Shown here: positions 35,855 to 42,604 of the stretch, in pieces
Layout of the letters: the number at the start of each line of letters is the position of its first letter
Position numbering within the stretch: the stretch's first letter is position 1
Source: Azospirillum sp. SYSU D00513
GTDB taxonomy: Bacteria; Pseudomonadota; Alphaproteobacteria; Azospirillales; Azospirillaceae
Length of the DNA: 64,000 nt
Reading direction: 5' to 3'
NCBI RefSeq assembly: GCF_017356015.1
Contig: NZ_JAFIQV010000017.1
Span: forward strand, 1-64,000
Position numbers and translations under genes: made by a program
The notes under the pieces: generated by a model
The model's database searches: none
What the model saw: only the letters and a program-made list of their open reading frames with translations
What the model was told of the DNA's origin: nothing

Positions 35855-36406
35855 TCAGTTCCGCGGCGGAAAGTTGCCCGTCGTTGCGATGCAGAAGTTC
35901 ACGACGGCGAACGGCTGCATGTTGTTGTGCGGCTGGTTGCCTCCGGACGAGGACAAGGTGCCGGCATTGAGTTGCGCTTGGGCGGTCCACATCGGCCCCG
36001 GCAGATAGACAGAGAAGTCTGCCGTGACGCCTGGGGCCGGAACCACGTTCGCCATCATGGCGCCTGCCGGCGCCAGAGCCGTGCCGGGATTGGGATTGGC
36101 GACGATATTGTGGGAGTGCGCCGGCACCGTGTTGATGGTCAGGGCGACCGTCTCCGCTCCGCCGACGTTGCCGCGCTGGTAGGGAGTGGTGGTGCCCGGT
36201 GTGGCGCCAATGCCCATGGGCGTACGGCCGCGCAGGTCGGGCAACGCGAAGGTGGTCTTGCCATCGCCGCCGAACACAGTGCCCAGCAACGCATAGAGCG
36301 CGGTGGACTGGGTTATCTGCAGGATCGAGCCATCGCACAGGGCCCAGTTGCGGGGTGCCCAGGGGAACGCCCACATTTTGATTTCACCGAGATAGGGATC
36401 CGACAC
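35855..36406 (-). CDS. tail-collar domain protein (MdpB-like), first of three
   Basis: A 183-residue collar protein starting with a GTG that has GGAGG 5 bases upstream. Conserved segments are YLGEIKMWAFPWAPRNWALC, LLGTVFGGDGKTTFALPDLR and the C-terminal HNNMQPFAVVNFCIATTGNF. It is the promoter-proximal gene of the set (35855, then 35216, then 34633). No signal peptide is visible in any of the three, so how they would reach the surface is unclear. Confidence 0.85.
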   Translation of the reverse strand: MSDPYLGEIKMWAFPWAPRNWALCDGSILQITQSTALYALLGTVFGGDGKTTFALPDLRGRTPMGIGATPGTTTPYQRGNVGGAETVALTINTVPAHSHNIVANPNPGTALAPAGAMMANVVPAPGVTADFSVYLPGPMWTAQAQLNAGTLSSSGGNQPHNNMQPFAVVNFCIATTGNFPPRN

Positions 36407-36797
36407 CGTATCCTCCCGCGGCCGTCCGGCCGCTGTGTTGTCGTCGGGACTGGCGGCGACTGCCGCCAGATTACCCCGTATGGCCAGCGGTCACACGGGG
36501 TAACAAAAGTAGTATATCGAACCGCCTCACCCGAAGCAAGTTGCCGAGCGTTTACAGGCATGGCGGCATACGAAATTATAAACGTTGGAATCGCTACCAA
36601 CGCGCGCATTCTTTTGTATGTATTTTCTGCCCGGCATCCCATTAGTGATGCCGGGGGGACACGCCGTGATAGCGGCGATGATAGGAGGCCCGCCGGACAC
36701 ATCGGCGGGGTTGTAGGGTCATAGCTTCAAACAAAAAGGAATCCTGTTGGATTTCGGGTTGCAGCGGCCCTGTCGAAGACAGCCACGCTGAGCAGGT
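36407..36797. other. upstream region of the tail-collar operon, ending at the IS630 insertion
   Basis: About 390 bp, moderately AT-rich around 36500-36640, expected to contain the promoter of the collar genes. No gene or strong repeat was recognised. Before the IS630 insertion this DNA was directly contiguous with the stop codon of the lasso B2 gene. Confidence 0.4.
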
Positions 36798-36799
36798 TA

Positions 36800-37844
36800 G
36801 AGCATCTTGCTTGAAGTGTGAATCGGGCTTGCTCTGTGGGCTGTGGGTGTGATTCACCCTCCTTGGAGGTGGATCATGGGCCAAGGCTATTCCGCGGATC
36901 TTCGTGTCCAGATTTATGGGGACATCAAAAGTGGCAGCTCGCGTCGGGCCGCCGCGCGCAGGTTCGGCGTGAGCGCCAGCACGAGCATCCGGCTGGCGCA
37001 GCGCATGAAGGAGACCGGCTCGCTGGAGCCGGCGCGGCAAGGGCGCTCGCCCGGCGGTGGCAAGCTGGTCCCCTATGCCGAGCGCCTGATCGGCTGGGTG
37101 GAGGCGCAGGGCGACATCACCATGCCCGAACTGGCGGCCAAGCTGAAAGCCGAGTGCGGGGTCACGGTTCATCCCGCTTCGCTGTCGCGCTTCCTGCTCA
37201 CGCGCGGCTTCACCGTCAAAAAACACTGCTGGCGAGCGAAGCCGGGCGCGATGACGTCGCCCAGGATCGCCGAATCTGGCGAAACAGCCGCCAGCCCCGC
37301 ATGCGCCAGGAGCCGGACCGGCTGGTGTTCCTCGACGAGACCGCCACCACGACCAAGATGACCCGGCTGCGCGGGCGGGCCCGGCGCGGTCAGCGGCTCA
37401 AATCCAAGGCTCCCTTCGCCCATTGGGGCACACAGACCTTCATCGCCGCCTTGCGCAGCGACGGACCGACCGCCCCCTGGATCATCAAGGGCGCGATGAA
37501 CCGAGCCCTCTTCGACAGCTATGTCGAGATCCAGCTCGCCCCGACCTTGCGGCCGGGCGACGTCGTCATCCTGGACAATCTGTCCAGCCACAAGAGCAAA
37601 AAGGCCGAGGCCATCCTCAAGGAGCGCGGCGCCTGGTTCCTCTTCCTGCTTCCCTACAGCCCCGATCTCAACCCGATCGAAATAGCCTTCGCCAAACTCA
37701 AAACTCATCTCCGACGCATCGGAGCCAGAACCATCGAGGAGCTGTGGAAGGCCGTCGGCTCCATCTGCGACCTCTATACACCCGAGGAGTGCTGGAACTA
37801 TCTCAGGCACGCAGGGTATGCGGTAGATTAAAAGCTCGAAGCTC
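36800..37844 (+). mobile_element. IS630-family insertion sequence
   Basis: A 1045-bp element flanked by the TA dinucleotide that this family duplicates (36798-36799 and 37845-37846). The ends are imperfect inverted repeats: GAGCATCTTGCTTGAAG on the left against GAGCTTCGAGCTTTTAA read inward from the right. It carries one transposase made by frameshifting. Both ends and the reading frames appear intact, so it is likely recent. The right end lies in the stop codon of the B2 gene. Confidence 0.88.
36876..37831 (+). CDS. IS630-family transposase made by programmed -1 frameshift
   Basis: The first frame (36876 onward) encodes the helix-turn-helix part (DIKSGSSRRAAARRFGVSAS, then a Gly/Pro linker) and runs to the second-half start FTVKK. 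At 37218-37223 there is an A6 run followed by C; slipping back one base joins it to the frame that encodes KKTLLASEAGRDDVAQ and the DDE catalytic domain. That domain has Asp in VFLDETATTTKM, Asp in VVILDNLSSHKS and Glu in YSPDLNPIEIAFAKLK. The unshifted frame ends at 37361 with a short product. GGAGG lies 6 bases before the ATG at 36876. All catalytic residues are present. Confidence 0.88.
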
Positions 37845-38332
37845 TAAGTGTCGCCTATGTACGGGGCGATAAAACAACCGACCACCGAGAACTGACCGAA
37901 GCTCGCTCCACCCGTAACGTCCACCTTGCCAGCCACAACCCAAGCATGAGCCCTCATCTCACCCGACCGGGATTCACGCATGAGGCCAAAACAGAGGGCA
38001 TACGGAATTTCGTAAAAGCCGAGCAGGAGACGTGCGCTCACCGCTTGCGGAAAACAATTCGAATTCCAGGGAGTATAGCGGGCTGCCAAACGCACGGCAT
38101 GGCCGACTAGCCGCGCCCGTTTTTCCTGCTGCGGGTCGAGCAGGGGGACCCAAGGGTACACTCCCGCCCTATTGCCCAGACGGGGCGCCAGAAGGCGAAA
38201 GGGAACCCCGATAATCAGCAGCTTACTGAGACCGAGGAGGATCCAGAGCGGGAGGAACCAGAGCCGGATGAAAAGCGGCTGACGCAGGAAGCTGCGCACT
38301 TTGCGCGCGAACTTCGCCACATACCCGCTCAC
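37844..38332 (-). CDS. lasso-peptide biosynthesis B2 protein (leader peptidase)
   Basis: A 162-residue transglutaminase-like cysteine protease that cuts the leader from the precursor. The catalytic triad is visible as Cys93 in NSNCFPQA, His129 in RAHAWVV and Asp138 in GKVDVTGG. The N-terminal 45 residues contain a hydrophobic segment (LWFLPLWILLGLSKLLIIG), as in many B2 proteins. The start GTG overlaps the stop of the B1 gene (GTGA). The stop codon is TAG, formed by the IS630 target TA plus the first base of the element; without the insertion it would be TAA, so the protein is unchanged. Lower GC than flanking genes. Confidence 0.88.
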   Translation of the reverse strand: MSGYVAKFARKVRSFLRQPLFIRLWFLPLWILLGLSKLLIIGVPFRLLAPRLGNRAGVYPWVPLLDPQQEKRARLVGHAVRLAARYTPWNSNCFPQAVSARLLLGFYEIPYALCFGLMRESRSGEMRAHAWVVAGKVDVTGGASFGQFSVVGCFIAPYIGDT

Positions 38333-38616
38333 CCGACTGTAACCACGCCGTTACGGATCATTTCTCCAATGAGAGACCGCATGTCCTTTTCGCAGGTAGC
38401 CTCGTCGACCGCGTATTCCGAACAGATAGTCTGGACAACTTCGGCAAGCGAGGTTGGCTGCCCAAGCAATTCCCACACGCGTATTCCCACGCCACCAATG
38501 CCGTAATATTCACCTCGTTCCATGCTCATCATCACGATATCGCCGTCCACATCTGTGGCCACAAAGTCGGGATTGCGAACAAGGCGAGTGGTGAGCAAAA
38601 GCGGTTCCATAAACAT
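38329..38616 (-). CDS. PqqD-like B1 protein (RiPP recognition element)
   Basis: A 95-residue PqqD-family protein: VRNPDFVATDVDGDIVMMSM, then YYGIGGVGIRVWELLGQPTS and LAEVVQTICSEYAVDEATCE. These give the three-strand plus winged-helix layout of the RiPP recognition element. In lasso systems with a split B protein, B1 binds the precursor leader and presents it to the B2 protease. It lies between the precursor gene (358 bp upstream) and the B2 gene (4-nt overlap), in the order A-B1-B2. A second in-frame ATG lies two codons in; no good ribosome site is seen for either. Confidence 0.88.
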   Translation of the reverse strand: MFMEPLLLTTRLVRNPDFVATDVDGDIVMMSMERGEYYGIGGVGIRVWELLGQPTSLAEVVQTICSEYAVDEATCEKDMRSLIGEMIRNGVVTVG

Positions 38617-38974
38617 AGACCATTTGGCAAAAGCAATAACTGGGATTCCTACAACGCTTCACCCTCCGAGGCGGGCAAATATGTTGAAGGCCTTGGCATA
38701 TGCTATTTAGTGAAAACCTGACATCTCAGGCACCACCTTTCCCCAACCCGTTATTCTATATGGATTTGCACTAGAGACACCATTGTATAACCAGATACCA
38801 GCAGCCCCAAATGTGGCTATATCAGAACACTATCACTGTCACAGAGCGAAAAACGCTCAAGCTGGCCCGCTTGTTGCGCGACGGGCACCTATGCCACGGC
38901 GTGCATCGCATCTCCAGCACTGGCGCGATTGCCCCCACCCGCGTACACCGCCCCTGTACGCAGCCATGCTCCTA
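38617..38974. other. AT-rich region between the lasso precursor and B1 genes
   Basis: About 360 bp with unusually low GC for this window. A possible 36-residue frame starts at an ATG just after the precursor stop (near 38968, preceded by GGAG), but it has no lasso leader motif or ring-forming pattern and I do not call it a gene. A hairpin that would cut expression after the precursor, common in RiPP operons, was looked for and not clearly found. Confidence 0.35.
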
Positions 38975-39151
38975 TCATGAGGGCCCAGTAAAAAAACTTT
39001 CTATGGGATGTTCAGCAGTTTTCCCTTCCGTGCAGCCCGCAACCTGCAACTTGTAGAACACAGGGGCAGCGTATTCCTTGACCGAAATCGGACCATTCGT
39101 CACCAGAATTTCCTCTGGCTTCCGAACAATGTCGCCGCTTATCTTATCCAT
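38975..39151 (-). CDS. lasso-peptide precursor (predicted, new core sequence)
   Basis: A 58-residue precursor. The leader contains the recognition pattern YAAPVF (YxxPxL-like, residues 27-32) and a Thr at the penultimate leader position (Thr41-Glu42). The predicted core is residues 43-58, GKTAEHPIESFFTGPS (38978-39025). Gly1 can close a nine-residue macrolactam ring on Glu9; Phe11 and Phe12 are candidate steric plugs in the seven-residue tail; there is no Cys, so it is class II. The C-terminal residue is Ser, the residue phosphorylated by HprK-like kinases in paeninodin-type systems, and such a kinase is the divergent neighbour. The ATG at 39151 has AGGA 6 bases upstream. Not tested against databases. 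Confidence 0.8.
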   Translation of the reverse strand: MDKISGDIVRKPEEILVTNGPISVKEYAAPVFYKLQVAGCTEGKTAEHPIESFFTGPS

Positions 39152-39265
39152 GAGTTTTCCTACCACACCTACGTTACGCGATCAGCCAGAGAGGCAATGG
39201 AGCCATCTCGGCACGCCTTAAAGCATTAGGCACCCGCTCTTCGATAATGGTACCCAACACGGCCT

Positions 39266-39294
39266 ATCATACCGAAACCAGCAGCGCAGAAAAA
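39266..39294 (-). promoter_or_regulatory. weak candidate promoter of the lasso precursor operon
   Basis: On the minus strand a TATGAT -10 (39266-39271) lies 17 bp from TTTTTC (39289-39294), a poor -35. It is about 115 bp upstream of the precursor start. The rest of the 415-bp divergent region (39152-39566) shows no other recognised gene. Confidence 0.25.
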
Positions 39295-39566
39295 GCACAA
39301 TAGCGTAGATGTGTACAATGTGTGGTTCAGCGCGACCTATGTGACGCGAACCCACATGCCCCCTGTGAGCTGAGGAGCGCTTCGCATGGTAACGAGACGT
39401 CCATGATGTGTGTGGTCCGGGTAACTGAAGGCGGTTGAACGGCGCTCCGGTCGTCCGGCTAGGAACGGAGATTTGATGCTGGCACATTGGCGCCTGCACA
39501 TCATTCCCGTACGCTACTGCGGAAGCCGGGCTGTTCGCGTGCTTGAAAAAAACATATGATGTCAGA

Positions 39567-40466
39567 ATGTTCTATATTTCTTATGGCCTTACTATCGCCA
39601 GCGAACTGCCGCTTCCGGAACTGGCCGTGCGGCAGCATGGCGCGGAGACCGAAGCCGACATACGCATCGGCATCGGGGTCGTTGATACGGAAGGTCTGGC
39701 CGACGGTCGGCAGATCGGTCCCTTTCTGTGGGTAAGCGCGACCGCACTGTGGCTGCGGATTCCTCGCGTGGCCCGATTTCTCGTGACCGGCGGCAGCCGG
39801 ATACTCATTGATCCGGAACCGGGGATCGACGAGGACAGTCTCCGGGTTTTCCTTCTTGGCTCCGCCATGGGTGCCTTGCTCTTTCAGCGCGGCTGCCTCG
39901 TGCTGCATGGCAACGCCATCCGGATCGGCGACCAGTGCATGGTCTGCGTCGGCCGTTCCGGGGCCGGGAAGTCCACCTTGGCGGCCGGCTTCATGCAGCG
40001 TGAGTATCCGGTGCTCGCCGACGATGTGGTCGCTGTGGACGGCGACTGCCGCGCCCTGCCCGGCTTTCCTCGTATCAAGCTGTGGCAGGACGTTGCCAGC
40101 CAGTTGGGCATTGATACCGCCAATTTGCGTCGCATCCGGCCGAACACCGAAAAATTCAACCTCCCTGTCGCCGCCACTGAGGCCGGCTCCCCCCTGCCCA
40201 TCCGCTGGGTATATATCCTCGGCAGTGACCATGGGGAGGAGATGACGCTCGAACCCATCCGGGGCCTGCACCGCTTCCAGCCGCTTCACGACAACACCTA
40301 CAGGGTGCGCTTCCTCAACGGCATGGCGCTGAAGCCCCAGCACCTCGCCCTGTGCGGCCGTCTGGCCGGCCGCATCCGTCTGGCCCGCCTCACCCGCCCG
40401 CGCGATGGCTTCAGCCTGGACCGGATGATCGAGCGCATCCTGGCGGACATCGCCGAGTATCCCTGA
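39567..40466 (+). CDS. HprK-like kinase, predicted lasso-peptide C-terminal Ser kinase
   Basis: A 299-residue protein related to HPr kinase. It has the P-loop GRSGAGKST at residues 129-137, the family His in LVLHGNAI (His114), and the acidic motif VLADDVVAVD near residue 150. It lacks the N-terminal domain of true HPr kinases, as do lasso-associated kinases, which phosphorylate the side chain of the C-terminal Ser. The precursor encoded divergently ends in Ser, which agrees. It heads a plus-strand operon with the sulfotransferase (2-bp gap) and the ATP-grasp protein. An in-frame TTG at 39543 is a weaker alternative start. Confidence 0.87.
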   Translation: MFYISYGLTIASELPLPELAVRQHGAETEADIRIGIGVVDTEGLADGRQIGPFLWVSATALWLRIPRVARFLVTGGSRILIDPEPGIDEDSLRVFLLGSAMGALLFQRGCLVLHGNAIRIGDQCMVCVGRSGAGKSTLAAGFMQREYPVLADDVVAVDGDCRALPGFPRIKLWQDVASQLGIDTANLRRIRPNTEKFNLPVAATEAGSPLPIRWVYILGSDHGEEMTLEPIRGLHRFQPLHDNTYRVRFLNGMALKPQHLALCGRLAGRIRLARLTRPRDGFSLDRMIERILADIAEYP

Positions 40467-40468
40467 TC

Positions 40469-41323
40469 ATGGGCGGAATTTATTGGCTGGCCTCCTACCC
40501 AAAGTCGGGCAACACCTGGTTCCGCACATTTCTGCGCAACCTGATCGATGACAGCTCCGCACCCGCGGACATCAACGACCTCAAAACCGGTGGCATCGCA
40601 AGCAGCCGTGGCTGGCTCGACGAGGTGCTCGGCTTCGACACCGCCGAGTTGGACCCGGACGAAGTGGAGCGGCTGCGCCCCGTGGTCTACCGCTGGTCGT
40701 TGCGCGCTGAGACCGTCGGCTACCACAAGATTCACGACGCCTACACCCACACCGCGGACGGCGAGCCGCTGGTGAGCCGCGACGCGACACTCGGTGCTGT
40801 CTACATCCTGCGCAACCCGCTGGACGTAGCGCCTTCCGTCGCGAACCACAACCAATGCAGCATCGACGAGGCGATCGCGGGAATGGGGGATTCCGGCTAT
40901 GCCCTGTGCCGCTCCCGCCAGCGCCTGACCGATCAGGTGAGGCAACGGCTGCTGAGCTGGTCGGCGCATGTCCTGAGCTGGACCGATGCCCCCGGCCTGA
41001 ACCGGCTGGTCATCCGTTACGAGGACATGCTGGACGATCCGGCGGCCACCTTCACCCGGGCTGCACGCTTCTTGCAAGTGCCGGACGACCCGGCGCGTGT
41101 GGAGAAGGCGATCCGTTTCAGCGGTTTCCAGGAACTTGCCCGCCAGGAGCAGGAGAAAGGGTTCCGGGAGCGCCCTTCCAGGGCCGCACGTTTTTTCCGC
41201 CAGGGCCGCAGCGGCGGCTGGCGCGACACGCTCACAGCCGGCCAAGTCGAGCGGATCATCGCCGACCATGGCGCGGTGATGCGCCGGTTCGGGTATCTGG
41301 ACACGTCCGGCCAACCTGTCTAA
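40469..41323 (+). CDS. sulfotransferase-domain protein
   Basis: A 284-residue PAPS-type sulfotransferase. The 5'-phosphosulfate loop is ASYPKSGNTWFRTFL near residues 8-22, the 3'-phosphate region is ILRNPLDVAPSVANH near residue 111, and RYEDMLDDP is a typical later motif. C-terminal GGWRDTLTAGQ matches the conserved GxxGxWK/R-type segment. Its gene begins 2 bp after the kinase stop codon, so it is co-expressed with the lasso kinase. Candidate acceptors in the predicted core are Thr3, Ser10, Thr13 and Ser16; there is no Tyr. Sulfation of a sugar or lipid is the alternative. Confidence 0.85.
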   Translation: MGGIYWLASYPKSGNTWFRTFLRNLIDDSSAPADINDLKTGGIASSRGWLDEVLGFDTAELDPDEVERLRPVVYRWSLRAETVGYHKIHDAYTHTADGEPLVSRDATLGAVYILRNPLDVAPSVANHNQCSIDEAIAGMGDSGYALCRSRQRLTDQVRQRLLSWSAHVLSWTDAPGLNRLVIRYEDMLDDPAATFTRAARFLQVPDDPARVEKAIRFSGFQELARQEQEKGFRERPSRAARFFRQGRSGGWRDTLTAGQVERIIADHGAVMRRFGYLDTSGQPV

Positions 41324-41347
41324 GGGAAGGATATCCTGCGCCCGCCC

Positions 41348-42598
41348 ATGCCCCCCGCTCCCACCAGCATCGCCTGCGGCTTGAGCGCCATTCCGCGGAA
41401 AGCCATGGCACGCCGGCTGCCGCATGGCCTTATCAACTGGCGTTATCTCCAGCCCGGGGCGGACGAACAGGTCCGGCTGCACCGGCGGCTCTGGTGGGAA
41501 AGCGGCCGCCGCCGGCCACGTGCGCTATGGTGCCTGGGCGAGCTGTGGCTGTGGCTGAGATGGGTGCTCGCCCACGGCCCGCTGGCGGCGTGGCGCGCGG
41601 TGCGGCGGTTCGGGCCGGAGGTGGCCGCGCGGGAGGGCATTCCTCTGAGGCGGCAGCACCAACGCGTGCTCGCGCTGGCGCTTGGATGGTGCATACCGCC
41701 TGCGGATGTCTACCGCTTCCGCCTGTACCGACTCCAGGTCGCTCCCCTGGATTATGTCTTCGATCATGAAACGGCTGCCTACCACGCTTGGCGCAGCCGG
41801 CCATTGGGCTTGAGGCCCGCGTCGGTCGCGCTCCTTCAGGACAAGGAGGCTCTGGGACGGGCGTTGGAGCCTCTGGGCATACCGGTCGCCCGCACCCACG
41901 CCGTCGCGCCGCTGGGCGACGCCATCACGCTGTCCCGCCGCATGGACGGGCTGGAGCGCGTGTTCTGCAAGAGCCGCTCGGGAAACCAGGGCCGCGGCGC
42001 CTTCGCCGCGTGGCGCAGCGCGGAAGGGCTGGCCGGGAGGGCTTTCGACGGCCGCGCATTAACGGACACGGCCCTGGTCGAGGCTGCCTGGCGGGCGCTC
42101 GTCGCGGCGGACGACACCCTGCTGCAACCGCTTCTCACAAACCATCCCACGCTGGCACCCCTGGCCGAAGGCGGGGATGCCATCACCCTGCGCTTCATCA
42201 GCCAGTGGCAGGGCAAGGACCTTACCTGCCTCAGCGCCACACTGGAGGTGCCGGCGGGCAAGCATCCACGAAGCGGACGACCGCTGTACGTGATCCTGCC
42301 GATCGAACCGGCGACTGGCGAATTGAGGCCCTTTCCGGACGAGGCACTGCCGGACGCCGAGGCGCGCGCGCGGGCGCACCAGCTCTGGGGGCGGGTCCGG
42401 CACATGGGATGCCTGCCCGGCTGGCCCGCCCTGGCGGCGGCCTCCTGCCGGGCGCACGCGCTGTTCCCCGACCTATGGGCGCTGGCCTGGGACTGGGTCC
42501 TGACCCCGGATGGCCCGATCCTGTTGGAGGGCAACACGGGCTGGGGCGTCGCCACGGTGCAGATGCTCCAGGGCGGGTTTCTGCGATCCCGGAACTGA
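41348..42598 (+). CDS. ATP-grasp protein (sugar-transfer-associated type)
   Basis: A 416-residue protein with an ATP-grasp core: DKEALGRALEPLGIPVARTH, VFCKSRSGNQGRGAFAAW (nucleotide-binding loop), DDTLLQPLLTNHPTLAPLAE, and the C-terminal LLEGNTGWGVATVQ. The last motif is characteristic of the ATP-grasp group found near sugar-transfer genes. Such enzymes form amide or ester bonds with ATP. It lies 24 bp after the sulfotransferase gene and converges with the cyclase gene, with a 6-bp gap. Whether it acts on the lasso peptide is unknown. The ATG at 41348 is far from GGAAGGA; an in-frame ATG at 41405 is an alternative. Confidence 0.75.
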   Translation: MPPAPTSIACGLSAIPRKAMARRLPHGLINWRYLQPGADEQVRLHRRLWWESGRRRPRALWCLGELWLWLRWVLAHGPLAAWRAVRRFGPEVAAREGIPLRRQHQRVLALALGWCIPPADVYRFRLYRLQVAPLDYVFDHETAAYHAWRSRPLGLRPASVALLQDKEALGRALEPLGIPVARTHAVAPLGDAITLSRRMDGLERVFCKSRSGNQGRGAFAAWRSAEGLAGRAFDGRALTDTALVEAAWRALVAADDTLLQPLLTNHPTLAPLAEGGDAITLRFISQWQGKDLTCLSATLEVPAGKHPRSGRPLYVILPIEPATGELRPFPDEALPDAEARARAHQLWGRVRHMGCLPGWPALAAASCRAHALFPDLWALAWDWVLTPDGPILLEGNTGWGVATVQMLQGGFLRSRN

Positions 42599-42604
42599 AA
42601 TCTT

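Noticed and set aside
33730..36406. The tail-collar genes as part of a prophage.
   Set aside because: No capsid, portal, terminase, integrase or lysis genes are present; collar trios of this kind occur alone in bacterial chromosomes.
38857..38968. A possible second small precursor right after the lasso precursor, preceded by GGAG.
   Set aside because: The 36-residue translation is Arg/Gly/Trp-rich, with no leader motif and no Gly-to-Asp/Glu ring pattern at positions 7-9.
39218..39499. A 93-residue minus-strand frame upstream of the precursor.
   Set aside because: No ribosome site or recognisable sequence; it fills the divergent promoter region.
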